Shown here in pieces: positions 16,807 through 24,949 of a stretch of 38,956 nt of DNA; position 1 is the first letter of the stretch; every line of letters starts with the position of its first letter. This DNA comes from Cyclobacteriaceae bacterium (GTDB taxonomy: Bacteria > Bacteroidota > Bacteroidia > Cytophagales > Cyclobacteriaceae). The stretch spans positions 1 to 38,956 of the forward strand of contig JALONI010000020.1 of assembly GCA_025455015.1 (NCBI GenBank). The letters run 5' to 3'. The position numbers and the translations under genes were made by a program. The notes below the pieces were generated by a model that made no database searches, was not told the DNA's origin, and was given only the letters and a program-made list of their open reading frames with translations.

Positions 16807-16836
16807 TTGCCAACTCGTGCCACTTTCCTATATTTG
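16807..16836 (+). promoter_or_regulatory. rplS promoter (TTG-N19-TATATTTG)
   Basis: TTG at 16807-16809 and TATATTTG at 16829-16836 are 19 bases apart. The following bases CAGTCCATTTTTAAAA are identical to those behind the rpsP promoter. It lets bL19 be made independently of rimM-trmD. Confidence 0.8.
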
Positions 16837-16862
16837 CAGTCCATTTTTAAAACACCTCGGTT

Positions 16863-17234
16863 ATGGCGGATTTATTGAAGATTGCCGAACAAGAACTAGC
16901 CTCTAAAAGGGCTTCGCTGCCTACGTTTAAGGCTGGCGACACCATCAACGTGCATGTAAAAATCAGCGAAGGGAACAAAGAGCGTATCCAGCAGTTCCAA
17001 GGCGTGGTTTTGTACCGCAAGGGCACCAATACCAATGGCGAGGTTTTTTCCGTCCGCAAAGTATCAAATGGGGTGGGCGTAGAGCGTATCTTCCCCGCCT
17101 TGAGCCCCAGCATCGATAAGATTGAGTTTGTGAAGGCCGGAAAAGTGCGCAGGGCAAAACTCTTCTACCTGCGTGGCCGCCAGGGAAAATCAGCCCGGAT
17201 CAAAGAAAAAATAGTCGCCACAACGGCCGCTTAG
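16863..17234 (+). CDS. rplS: 50S ribosomal protein bL19
   Basis: The product is 123 residues, the usual size. bL19 lies at the 30S-50S interface. Recognisable are [48 protein letters not shown] and the basic end [20 protein letters not shown]. It has its own promoter 27 bases upstream and a strong terminator 20 bases downstream, so it forms a transcription unit by itself although it stands in the classical position after trmD. Confidence 0.98.
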   Translation: MADLLKIAEQELASKRASLPTFKAGDTINVHVKISEGNKERIQQFQGVVLYRKGTNTNGEVFSVRKVSNGVGVERIFPALSPSIDKIEFVKAGKVRRAKLFYLRGRQGKSARIKEKIVATTAA

Positions 17235-17253
17235 TACATCGTTTGCAATCATC

Positions 17254-17289
17254 AAAAACCCGTTTTCCGGCTTGGAAAACGGGTTTTTT
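17254..17289 (+). terminator. Rho-independent terminator after rplS
   Basis: The stem AAACCCGTTTTCC pairs with GGAAAACGGGTTT around a GGCTT loop, and a run of T follows (17284-17289). Confidence 0.9.
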
Positions 17290-17315
17290 GTTGCCGTCCC
17301 GCCTGCGCATCCTAA

Positions 17316-17346
17316 TTGGGCAGGTAACGCCTAACCTGTATATTTG
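17316..17346 (+). promoter_or_regulatory. fbaB promoter (TTG-N20-TATATTTG)
   Basis: TTG at 17316-17318 and TATATTTG at 17339-17346 lie 20 bases apart, one more than the best spacing. The aldolase ATG at 17368 is 21 bases downstream. Confidence 0.7.
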
Positions 17347-17367
17347 TCGCCTATCCAAAATTAACCC

Positions 17368-18441
17368 ATGGCGAACCCTAAAATTGTTGAGTTACTGGGC
17401 AAAGACGCTGATTCGTTGCTGGCCCACAAAAGCAAAACCATTTCCAAAGATCAGTTACACCTGCCTGGCCCGGCCTTCGTTGATCAGATTTTCGTACCCA
17501 CCAACCGCAATACGCAAGTGTTGCGTAGCCTTCAAATCATGTTTGATACGGGGCGGCTGGGAAAAACCGGTTTCCTTTCGATACTTCCCATCGACCAGGG
17601 GATTGAACACAGTGCGGGGGCCTCGTTTGCCAAAAACCCCATCTACTTTGACCCCGAAAACATTGTAAAACTCGCCATCGAAGGCGGATGCAATGCCGTG
17701 GCCACCACGTTTGGCGGCCTGGCCATGGTATCGCGCAAGTATGCGCACAAGATTCCCTTCATAGTCAAAATCAACCACAATGAGCTTCTCACCTACCCCA
17801 ACAAAGCCGACCAAATCATGTTTGGCTCGGTGCGCGATGCCTGGAACCTGGGGGCCGTAGCAGTGGGGGCCACGATTTACTTTGGCTCAGACAATGCCAC
17901 GCGGCAAATACAGGAAGTGGCCAAAGCCTTTGAAGAGGCGCACGAGCTGGGCATGGCCACCATTTTGTGGTGCTACACGCGCAACAACGCATTCAAGAAA
18001 GACGGAGTCGATTACCATATTTCTGCGGACTTGACGGGGCAAGCCAATCACTTGGGCGTGACCATTCAGGCCGACATCATCAAACAAAAATTGGCGGAGA
18101 CCAACGGGGGCTATAAAGCGTTGAACACGGGCGGAAGCAGCTACGGCAAACTGGACGAACGCATCTATACCGAACTAACATCCAGCCACCCCATCGATTT
18201 GTGCCGATACCAAGTAGCCAACTGCTACATGGGACGCGCGGGGCTGATCAATTCCGGAGGCGACTCCAAAGGTGCCAGCGACATGGCGGATGCGGTACGG
18301 ACTGCGGTGATCAACAAGCGCGCAGGAGGCATGGGCCTGATTTCCGGAAGGAAGGCGTTTCAGCGCCCAATGAAAGAGGGGGTAGAAATATTGCAAGCCA
18401 TCCAAGACGTTTACCTTGACCAGACAATTGACATAGCGTAG
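17368..18441 (+). CDS. fbaB: Class I fructose-bisphosphate aldolase (DhnA/FbaB type)
   Basis: The product is 357 residues, close to E. coli FbaB (350). It cleaves fructose-1,6-bisphosphate to dihydroxyacetone phosphate and glyceraldehyde-3-phosphate through a Schiff base, without metal. Visible are [48 protein letters not shown], and K239 in [13 protein letters not shown], the best candidate for the Schiff-base lysine; [15 protein letters not shown] follows. The end, [20 protein letters not shown], is the usual phosphate-binding region. It has its own promoter and starts at the ATG at 17368. A role in glycolysis and gluconeogenesis is expected. Confidence 0.94.
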   Translation: MANPKIVELLGKDADSLLAHKSKTISKDQLHLPGPAFVDQIFVPTNRNTQVLRSLQIMFDTGRLGKTGFLSILPIDQGIEHSAGASFAKNPIYFDPENIVKLAIEGGCNAVATTFGGLAMVSRKYAHKIPFIVKINHNELLTYPNKADQIMFGSVRDAWNLGAVAVGATIYFGSDNATRQIQEVAKAFEEAHELGMATILWCYTRNNAFKKDGVDYHISADLTGQANHLGVTIQADIIKQKLAETNGGYKALNTGGSSYGKLDERIYTELTSSHPIDLCRYQVANCYMGRAGLINSGGDSKGASDMADAVRTAVINKRAGGMGLISGRKAFQRPMKEGVEILQAIQDVYLDQTIDIA

Positions 18442-18458
18442 TCATCCGCTTTACGGGA

Positions 18459-18518
18459 TTTGAAGATGGCGTGATTTGAAAATCGCAGTGGTGGCGATTT
18501 CGCGCACGCATCTTCAAA
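18459..18518 (+). repeat. Long imperfect hairpin between fbaB and accD (candidate intergenic repeat)
   Basis: TTTGAAGATGGCGTG (18459-18473) pairs with CACGCATCTTCAAA (18505-18518) with one bulged base. Inside it AAATCGC (18480-18486) pairs with GCGATTT (18494-18500). There is no T tract, so a simple terminator is unlikely. The ATTTGAAGAT and ATTTGAAAAT words recur in the rplU-rpmA spacer. Confidence 0.6.
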
Positions 18519-18543
18519 ACACATCACCTTCAAATGGAATTTT

Positions 18544-19383
18544 ATGCCTTGGTTTAAAAGAACGGATAAGGGAATCTTAACGCCAACAGAAGGCAAACGT
18601 GAAGTGCCTGATGGGTTATGGTTTAAGTCGCCAGGCGGCAAGATTATTCATACGCGCGAGCTGAAGAACAATGCCTACGTGGTGCCCGAAGAAGAGCATC
18701 ACGTGCGCATCGGCTCCAAAGAGTATTTCGAAATCCTATTCGACAACAATGAGTTTACCGAGTTGGACGCCAACATGGAGTCAGCCGACCCATTGAAGTT
18801 TGTGGACACCAAGCCCTACCCCAAGCGGATCAAAGAATCGCAGGCCAAATCGGATTTAAAAGATGCCGTACGCACAGCCTACGGCTCATGCAATGGGTTG
18901 GGCCTAGTGGTGGCGTGCATGGATTTCACTTTTATCGGAGGATCCATGGGCTCTGTGGTGGGTGAGAAGATTTCGCGTGCGATGGATCACAGCCTCAAGC
19001 ACCGCCTGCCGTTTTTGATGATCTCCCGATCAGGCGGGGCACGCATGATGGAGGCGGGGCTGTCGCTGATGCAAATGGCCAAGACCTCGGCCAAAATTGC
19101 TTTGTTGGATAAAGCCAGGATTCCGTACATCTCACTGTTGACCGACCCCACGACCGGTGGTGTTACGGCATCGTATGCTATGTTGGGCGACTTTAACATT
19201 GCCGAACCGGGTGCCCTCATCGGCTTTGCCGGGCCGCGTGTGATCAAGGAGACCATCGGCAAAGATCTGCCGAAGGGATTTCAAAGTGCCGAGTTTGTGC
19301 TGGAGCACGGCTTCCTGGACTTTATCATCGATCGAAGGAATCTGAAGAACAGGTTGAGTTTGCTGTTGAGGATGGTGGGGTAA
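18544..19383 (+). CDS. accD: Acetyl-CoA carboxylase carboxyltransferase subunit beta
   Basis: The product is 279 residues. With AccA it transfers the carboxyl group from carboxybiotin to acetyl-CoA, the first step of fatty-acid synthesis. Typical are the N terminus [87 protein letters not shown] and [17 protein letters not shown]. The four cysteines of the zinc ribbon are absent (LWFKSPGG where others have a Cys pair), as I recall also for other Bacteroidota AccD. Its leader contains the hairpin at 18459-18518. Confidence 0.96.
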   Translation: MPWFKRTDKGILTPTEGKREVPDGLWFKSPGGKIIHTRELKNNAYVVPEEEHHVRIGSKEYFEILFDNNEFTELDANMESADPLKFVDTKPYPKRIKESQAKSDLKDAVRTAYGSCNGLGLVVACMDFTFIGGSMGSVVGEKISRAMDHSLKHRLPFLMISRSGGARMMEAGLSLMQMAKTSAKIALLDKARIPYISLLTDPTTGGVTASYAMLGDFNIAEPGALIGFAGPRVIKETIGKDLPKGFQSAEFVLEHGFLDFIIDRRNLKNRLSLLLRMVG

Positions 19384-19427
19384 ATTTACCGCTAAACGAG
19401 CTTCGCCAGCCTATCCTTCCCACAATC

Positions 19428-19461
19428 AACAAGGGCCGCCCTATTAAGGCAGCCCTTGTAA
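19428..19461. terminator. Possible terminator between convergent accD and susD
   Basis: ACAAGGGC (19429-19436) pairs with GCCCTTGT (19452-19459), with an inner GCC/GGC pair around TATTAA. It lies between two convergent genes, but no good T tract follows on either strand, so the call is tentative. Confidence 0.45.
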
Positions 19462-19485
19462 ATTATGCTTTATCCCGATCAAATT

Positions 19486-20865
19486 CTATTGGTATCCTTC
19501 GTTTTGTGTAAGGTTAGGATTAAGAATAGTCTCTCGTTGCGGAATCGGGAAAATCAGATTTGGCGAATCAAACGGCAGCGCGCCCACACTCCTTTGCGTT
19601 CTTTTCAGGTCGTGCAGCTGATGCCCCTCAAATGCCAATTCGCGCCTGCGTTCCAACAGTATCTCATCCAAATCCACTGAAACAGCATTCGCTAGGCCAG
19701 CACGATTCCTGATGCGGTTAATGTCATTCAAGGGGGTATCTCCAACAGATGATGTTAATCGCTGATTACATTCGGCTCTGGTTAAGTACATTTCGGCCAA
19801 TCTGATAATGGTCACATTACCAAATCGATTCGTGAACTTGCGCGTGTAGCGCAATCCCCCACTGATGATAAAAAACGCCCGCCTCACATCGGCCGCCTCA
19901 TACAGGCTGAGGTGGAAACTCTCAACATCAATATCACCCCTTCCATTTGCGTCAAAGAATGTATTCATGTTATTCACGCCTGCTTGCTCCGTGACCTGTA
20001 TGGCAAATATATCCTCTGATGTGGCGTTCGTGTTAGACCCGCGATTTGCCAACCGCGTTGCATTTCTGGCAAATACATCACCAAAAGCAGGAACTAAACT
20101 ATACGACCCGGTAGAGGCACCTACCGAGATGACCCGGTTTGCTTTCGCCAAAGCCTCTGTATAGTTATTCTGCATCAAAAACACCCGTGACAGCATCGCA
20201 CTTGCAGTATACGTTGTGGCAAAGTAGGCATTCTTGCTGGGAAGTAAGTTTTCCGCAGTTTGGAGATCATCTATAACTTGGCTGTAAACTTGCGCCACTG
20301 AACTTCTTGTTAATGGCGTAGTCGCATTGGCCAGATTGGTAGGCTCCAGTTTCAGCGGTACCCCCGGATTTACCGATGGATCCCCATCCGTCCACGTACG
20401 CGCATAGGTACGAACCAGCTCAAAGTAGATCGTTCCACGAATAAATCGGGCCTCGCCTTCAACTCTGCTCCTGCGATCATCGGTGACCAGCGGTAGGTTA
20501 GCCAACACGGTATTGGCGATGTCTATTGTGCGGTAGGACTCAAGCCACGTTTCACGAGCTTGATCATTAGTGATCAACATGGCCTTGTCCCAAATTTCTC
20601 CGGGCGCAACAAACGTACCACCCCAAAATATTTCGCCATCATCACCGAGTAGTTCTGAATCTCTCAAAATATTTCCCCCATACAAATCTCCATCTCCCAA
20701 CGTAGCATAGGCTCCCGTCAAAAGCGCCTCAACATCGGCTGATGTGCGAATGGCATTTTGAGAATCTATAGTGTTGAAAGGTGTAATGTCAAGTCTGTCG
20801 TCACAACTTAAGAATAGTGAGACGAGAACAAGAGTTGATAATATCTTTCTTTTCATCTTATTCAT
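19486..20865 (-). CDS. SusD/RagB family outer-membrane lipoprotein
   Basis: The product is 459 residues, slightly short for the family. SusD-like proteins cap a SusC barrel at the cell surface and capture the nutrient. The signal peptide ends in a lipobox, VLVSLFLSC, with C21 as lipidation site. The family features are DRLDITPFNTIDSQ near the start, an N-terminal run of TPR-like helices (ADVEALLTGAYATLGD, ETWLESYRTIDIANTVLANL), RFIRGTIYFELVRTYA, and the C-terminal AEMYLTRAECNQRL plus ILLERRRELAFEGHQLHDLKR. It starts two bases after the susC stop. The ligand cannot be read from the sequence. It is more AT-rich than the surrounding core genes. Confidence 0.95.
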   Translation of the reverse strand: MNKMKRKILSTLVLVSLFLSCDDRLDITPFNTIDSQNAIRTSADVEALLTGAYATLGDGDLYGGNILRDSELLGDDGEIFWGGTFVAPGEIWDKAMLITNDQARETWLESYRTIDIANTVLANLPLVTDDRRSRVEGEARFIRGTIYFELVRTYARTWTDGDPSVNPGVPLKLEPTNLANATTPLTRSSVAQVYSQVIDDLQTAENLLPSKNAYFATTYTASAMLSRVFLMQNNYTEALAKANRVISVGASTGSYSLVPAFGDVFARNATRLANRGSNTNATSEDIFAIQVTEQAGVNNMNTFFDANGRGDIDVESFHLSLYEAADVRRAFFIISGGLRYTRKFTNRFGNVTIIRLAEMYLTRAECNQRLTSSVGDTPLNDINRIRNRAGLANAVSVDLDEILLERRRELAFEGHQLHDLKRTQRSVGALPFDSPNLIFPIPQRETILNPNLTQNEGYQ

Positions 20866-20867
20866 GA

Positions 20868-23800
20868 TTAAAAGCCTATGTTTATTCCGAAGGTAATTGT
20901 CTTGGGCTGAGGAGCAGAATAGAAATCAATACCCTGATTGACATTGTTGCCAGCAAATGTGTCTGAGTTAACCTCCGGATCCCATCCGTTGTAATCTGTG
21001 AACGTCAACAAGTTTAACGCGCTGACGTACACCCTTGCCCGGTTAATTTTGGCTTTGCTAATGATAGCCGCTGGCAGCGAATATCCCAATGTAATGGTTC
21101 TAAGTCGGAGGTATCCCCCATTGCTCATATAGCGAGAAGACTCCCCCACCCCATTACCAGCAAACAACCGCGCTTGAGGCACATCCGTTACATCGCCCGG
21201 ATTTCTCCACCTCCGTAGCTGATCTCTGGTCTGATTGTCAAAAAAGTCTCCATTTGCTGACATAAACTTGCCACCACCGTTGTATATCTGATTTCCAAAC
21301 ACTCCTTGAAAAAGGATGCTCAAATCAATTCCCTTAAACGAAAAGTTATTGGTCAACCCGGCAATAAAATCCGGATTGGGATCACCTATTTTCTGCTGCG
21401 TTGCCAAATTATAATCGTTCGTTGACGTTTTTGAGCCATCTGGATTAATGATTTCATACAACGCATCACCGTTGGCAGGATCTACTCCTAGGTATTTCGG
21501 CCCAAAAAATATCCCGATCGGTTCTCCTTCGCGTGCTTGGCTAAGAAAACTTCCTTGGATAACCTGCCCGTCCAAGTTGATTATCTTGTTTCTATTCCTT
21601 GCAAAATTAAAGCTTGTACTCCATTTCAAAGCACCCACCAAATTCTCCGAGTTTATGACGATCTCAAAACCTCGGTTTTCCAAGCTGCCGATGTTTCTTG
21701 TTTGTACGCGATAGCCAGAAGTACCCGGGAGATTCACGTTGATTAACAGATCATCGGTATTCTTGATATAATAGTCAAATTCACCCGTAAGTCGGTTATT
21801 GAAAAACCCGAAATCTAGACCCACATTAGTTTGTGTAGTCCTTTCCCAACGGAGTTCTGGATTGGCCAGTGTAGTGGGGCGCTGCCCCGCTAATCCCGCA
21901 TAAGGCACCGCTCCAAATTGACCAATTGAGGCAAAATTTCCGATTTCTGCGTTACCCGTTGTTCCATAACTCGCCCTTAACTTCAAAAATTCAAAAACTC
22001 CCAAGCCACTCATGAAGGACTCTTCCGTCAAAATCCAGCCGGCCGAAACCGCTGGGAATACACCATACCGATTCTCCGATCCAAAACGAGAAGAGCCATC
22101 CGCGCGCAGACTCACGCCCAAGAGGTACTTATTGTTGAACTTATAGTTTGCTCTCCCGAAATACGACATAAAGGAGAAACCACTCTCCTGCCCGGTGGCA
22201 CTCACAATGCTGGCTGCAGAAGTAATTTTGGTAAATGAATTACTGGGAAACTGCTGAGCTGATGCATTGTTATACTTGTCGTTAGACTGTTGATAGCTAA
22301 CACCTCCAATTACTTCCAGATTGTGCGATTCATTTATTGTCTTTTGAAAACGTAAGAATGTGGTGCTCGTGTAGTTGAATACCAATGCGGAAGCGATAAA
22401 TCCCGCACCATTGGGTGTTTGCTGGTTTCTGGCAGTTTCTCTTCCGAAGTAGTTATCTTCATTCTGAGCCAACAAATCATAACCAAATTCGGTGCGTACT
22501 GAAAGCGCATCCGTAAAATTATAGGCTGCATAGGCCCCGCCAAAGTTTCTCCAAACGGTGGTGGTCCGCTCCGCGAAGTCTATATCCAACAGCGGGTTGT
22601 AGTACAGTGGAAAGTTGGTATTGGGCGCACCCGACACCAAGTCTAGTGCACCACTTGGCAGATTCGTTCGGGGATCGATGACGGGAGTCATAGGCGAAAG
22701 AGCAACAATCTGCATAGGTGTGGAAAAAGCGTTGTCGTCCGACAAACGCTTGTTGACTGTATTTGTAACACTGAAATTGATACCCAAGGTCAGTTTATCA
22801 TTTGCTCGGTGGTCCAAATTAATCCGCCCGCTAATCCGCTCCAACTCATTAGCGACCAAAATTCCCTTTTGTTTTGAATACGAACCGGAAACAAAAAATT
22901 TGGTTTTATCTGTGCCTCCGTTTGCGCTAAGATCAAACTGATTAATACCAGCATCCTTATTGAAGGCCAGGTCCTCCCAGTTCGTATCTACATACCCCGG
23001 TGCTCCCGGCACGTTCCATGATTCATGCGGAGTGCCCGCAGGGTGCGTGGCAGGGGCCGCCCCGTATCGATTGAATCGGTTGATCAAACCAGTCGTGAGC
23101 CCTCCGTTTGCTTCTGTGAAAAGCTCTACGTACTCCTGCGTGTTGAGGAATCCACGCTTATTTGTTGGCTCGCTAAAGCCTGTCATATAACCAACATTGA
23201 ATGCGGTTTTACCACTTCTTCCCCGCTTTGTGGTGATTAGCACGACTCCGTTTGCGGCCCTTGAGCCATATATTGCAGATGCCGATGCATCTTTCAATAC
23301 TTCTATTGATTCGATGTCGCCCGGATTAATGTCAACCAATGGGTTTGTCGCTGCCGATGTACTTGATTGGCTTTGCTGGGTCACGGGAATCCCGTCAATT
23401 ACATAAAGAGGCTGGTTGTCTGCCGAAACAGAGGAAGAACCACGAACTCGCACTTTTATTCCTTGACCCAACTTCCCGTTGCCAGCCTCAACAAAGACGC
23501 CCGCAGCCCGACCTTGGATGGCTTGGTCAAAACTAGGAATCGGGAGGTTGGTCAACTCATCACCTTTTATTCTGGCGATGTTACCCGTAAGGTCTTGCTT
23601 CAACTGAGAGCCGTATCCAACGACAACGACTTCAGATAATTGCTTAACATCTGCCTGTAACTGAATTTGGACGGTCGATCGCGGCCCAACTTCCACCTCT
23701 TGAGTGACATATCCGATAAACGAAACGACTAAGGTGCCCCCAGACGAGGGAACACTCAAAACGAATGAACCTTCCGCATCGGTCACGGTTCCATTCGTGC

Positions 23801-23936
23801 TTCCCTTCAACAACACATTCACACCAGGCAATGGCGAGCCGTCATCGCCCACCACCTTACCGGAAATACTCCTGTCTTGCGCAAGTGCGGGGAGGGTAAA
23901 TACTCCCATCAGGAGAAGTAGTAAAAACTTCCTCAT
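20868..23936 (-). CDS. SusC/RagA family TonB-linked outer-membrane transporter
   Basis: The product is 1022 residues, the normal size. It imports a nutrient delivered by the SusD partner, with energy from TonB. Order of domains: signal peptide (about 1-19), carboxypeptidase-regulatory-like domain (about 22-100, ISGKVVGDDGSPLPGVNVLL), TonB-box-like SEVVVVGYGSQ, plug (about 115-235, with VRVRGSSSVSADNQPLYVID and EVLKDASASAIYGSRAANG), then a beta-barrel ending in the terminal Phe (TFGINIGF). No sugar-active enzyme, protease, regulator or sigma/anti-sigma gene lies next to the pair, so the substrate is unknown. Two palindromes sit in its upstream region. Lower GC than its flanks may mean separate acquisition. 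Confidence 0.97.
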   Translation of the reverse strand: MRKFLLLLLMGVFTLPALAQDRSISGKVVGDDGSPLPGVNVLLKGSTNGTVTDAEGSFVLSVPSSGGTLVVSFIGYVTQEVEVGPRSTVQIQLQADVKQLSEVVVVGYGSQLKQDLTGNIARIKGDELTNLPIPSFDQAIQGRAAGVFVEAGNGKLGQGIKVRVRGSSSVSADNQPLYVIDGIPVTQQSQSSTSAATNPLVDINPGDIESIEVLKDASASAIYGSRAANGVVLITTKRGRSGKTAFNVGYMTGFSEPTNKRGFLNTQEYVELFTEANGGLTTGLINRFNRYGAAPATHPAGTPHESWNVPGAPGYVDTNWEDLAFNKDAGINQFDLSANGGTDKTKFFVSGSYSKQKGILVANELERISGRINLDHRANDKLTLGINFSVTNTVNKRLSDDNAFSTPMQIVALSPMTPVIDPRTNLPSGALDLVSGAPNTNFPLYYNPLLDIDFAERTTTVWRNFGGAYAAYNFTDALSVRTEFGYDLLAQNEDNYFGRETARNQQTPNGAGFIASALVFNYTSTTFLRFQKTINESHNLEVIGGVSYQQSNDKYNNASAQQFPSNSFTKITSAASIVSATGQESGFSFMSYFGRANYKFNNKYLLGVSLRADGSSRFGSENRYGVFPAVSAGWILTEESFMSGLGVFEFLKLRASYGTTGNAEIGNFASIGQFGAVPYAGLAGQRPTTLANPELRWERTTQTNVGLDFGFFNNRLTGEFDYYIKNTDDLLINVNLPGTSGYRVQTRNIGSLENRGFEIVINSENLVGALKWSTSFNFARNRNKIINLDGQVIQGSFLSQAREGEPIGIFFGPKYLGVDPANGDALYEIINPDGSKTSTNDYNLATQQKIGDPNPDFIAGLTNNFSFKGIDLSILFQGVFGNQIYNGGGKFMSANGDFFDNQTRDQLRRWRNPGDVTDVPQARLFAGNGVGESSRYMSNGGYLRLRTITLGYSLPAAIISKAKINRARVYVSALNLLTFTDYNGWDPEVNSDTFAGNNVNQGIDFYSAPQPKTITFGINIGF

Positions 23937-24138
23937 AGATTAAGGTTTAGATTAGGTTTTTCGTTAACACCGCGTTAACGAACCATAATATTAGGGCAAT
24001 ATTTCAATACCTCCGACACCCGCGCACGTAAAAATTTTACGCAAACGGTAGATATCACCCTAAAAGTCTGCGATCTGATGGGTTTCCAAATAAAATTTGG
24101 GGACGAACGGCTGGAGAAGACACCACTCATCCCCCAAA
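23937..24138 (-). promoter_or_regulatory. susC upstream region with two palindromes
   Basis: No gene is seen here. TTCGTTAAC (23960-23968) and GTTAACGAA (23974-23982) form a perfect 9-bp inverted repeat with a 5-base spacer, about 24 bases before the susC ATG. CGTAAAA (24027-24033) and TTTTACG (24035-24041) form a second one with a 1-base centre. Either could be an operator or an mRNA hairpin. A -7-like TACCGTTTG on the minus strand (24050 to 24042) has one extra base compared with consensus. Confidence 0.5.
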
Positions 24139-24179
24139 ACAAAACAGCCGGCCTTGGAAACCAAGGCCGGCTGTTTTGT
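24131..24179 (-). terminator. Terminator of the rplU-rpmA operon
   Basis: An 18-bp perfect stem, CAAAACAGCCGGCCTTGG with its complement (24140-24157 and 24161-24178), encloses a three-base loop. On the minus strand it is followed by a T-rich stretch (TTTTGTTTTGG counting the end of the stem). It starts about 20 bases after the rpmA stop. Confidence 0.85.
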
Positions 24180-24199
24180 GCCGTACTGCGCGAAATAAA

Positions 24200-24457
24200 C
24201 TACGCCTGTGCCACCACCGACACAAATGACTTGTCGGCTTTCCCTTTTTTGAAAGCGACTACGCCATCCGTCAAAGCAAACAGCGTGTGATCTTTGCCGA
24301 TGCCCACATTTTTGCCCGGGTGATGCTTGGTGCCGCGCTGGCGCACAATGATGTTGCCCGCCACCACTTTCTGACCTCCATATACTTTTATGCCCAACCG
24401 CTTGCTTTCCGACTCGCGGCCGTTCTTTACTTTACCTTCCCCTTTCTTGTGTGCCAT
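24200..24457 (-). CDS. rpmA: 50S ribosomal protein bL27
   Basis: The product is 85 residues, typical. The N-terminal end of bL27 reaches the peptidyl-transferase centre. [20 protein letters not shown] and VKVYGG-like [30 protein letters not shown] and [13 protein letters not shown] are conserved. There is no cleavable N-terminal extension of the Firmicutes type. It follows rplU with an unusually long 122-base spacer containing repeated ATTTGAAAAT words. Confidence 0.98.
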   Translation of the reverse strand: MAHKKGEGKVKNGRESESKRLGIKVYGGQKVVAGNIIVRQRGTKHHPGKNVGIGKDHTLFALTDGVVAFKKGKADKSFVSVVAQA

Positions 24458-24462
24458 ACCTC

Positions 24463-24581
24463 GATTTGAAAATTTACTAATTCGTTAATTTGAAAATAAT
24501 CCAGATTTGTTGTGTTAACCAACTCCCCAAGTCGAAGACCGAAGCAATTTTCAAATCTTCAAATTATCCAATTGGCTAATT
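24463..24581. repeat. AT-rich repeat-containing spacer between rplU and rpmA
   Basis: The decamer ATTTGAAAAT occurs at 24464-24473 and 24488-24497 and, inverted, as ATTTTCAAAT at 24547-24556. Next to the last copy is TCTTCAAAT, and AATTATCCAATTGGCTAATT (24562-24581) is a 20-base palindrome with one mismatched pair, touching the rplU stop codon. No open frame is convincing here. Confidence 0.55.
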
Positions 24582-24888
24582 ATCCTATGCTTTCGATCTG
24601 CACCTTGGTGAACTGCTGACGGTGACCGTTTTTCACGGCATATCCTTTTCTGCGCTTCTTTTTGAAAACAATCACCTTGTTTCCCTTTACGTGCTCGAGT
24701 ATCTTCCCAGATACCTTCGCACCACTGACAGTTGGGGCGCCAACTTGTACACTGCCTCCGTTATCTACCAGCAGGACTTTGTCGAAGCTTACGGAAGCCC
24801 CGGCATCGCCCTCCATCTTGGGAGCGTATATATATTGGTCTTTAGCCACCTTAAACTGTTTTCCGGCAATGTCTACTATTGCGTACAT
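24580..24888 (-). CDS. rplU: 50S ribosomal protein bL21
   Basis: The product is 102 residues, typical. bL21 binds 23S rRNA domain I-II. MYAIVDIAGKQFKVAKDQYI, VSFDKVLLVDNGGSVQVGAP, GKILEHVKGNKVIVFKKKRR and YAVKNGHRQQFTKVQIESI are the family signatures. It is the first gene of the rplU-rpmA operon, behind a consensus promoter whose downstream bases resemble those of rpsP and rplS. Confidence 0.98.
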   Translation of the reverse strand: MYAIVDIAGKQFKVAKDQYIYAPKMEGDAGASVSFDKVLLVDNGGSVQVGAPTVSGAKVSGKILEHVKGNKVIVFKKKRRKGYAVKNGHRQQFTKVQIESIG

Positions 24889-24919
24889 GTTTGATTGGAT
24901 GGGTTAAAAATTCGGACTG

Positions 24920-24949
24920 CAAAGGTAACTCAAACAGGCATATTTTCAA
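24920..24949 (-). promoter_or_regulatory. rplU promoter (TTG-N19-TACCTTTG)
   Basis: On the minus strand TTG (24949 to 24947) and TACCTTTG (24927 to 24920) are 19 bases apart. The transcript-side bases CAGTCCGAATTTTTAA differ from those of rpsP and rplS only by a GA insertion before ATTTTTAA. The ATG at 24888 is about 30 bases away. Confidence 0.8.

Noticed and set aside
18459-18518. Ordinary intrinsic terminator of fbaB
   Set aside because: The hairpin is long and bulged, and no T tract follows on the plus strand.
19486-23936. Polysaccharide utilization locus
   Set aside because: Only the susC-susD pair is present; no carbohydrate-active enzyme, surface glycan-binding protein or regulator is adjacent.
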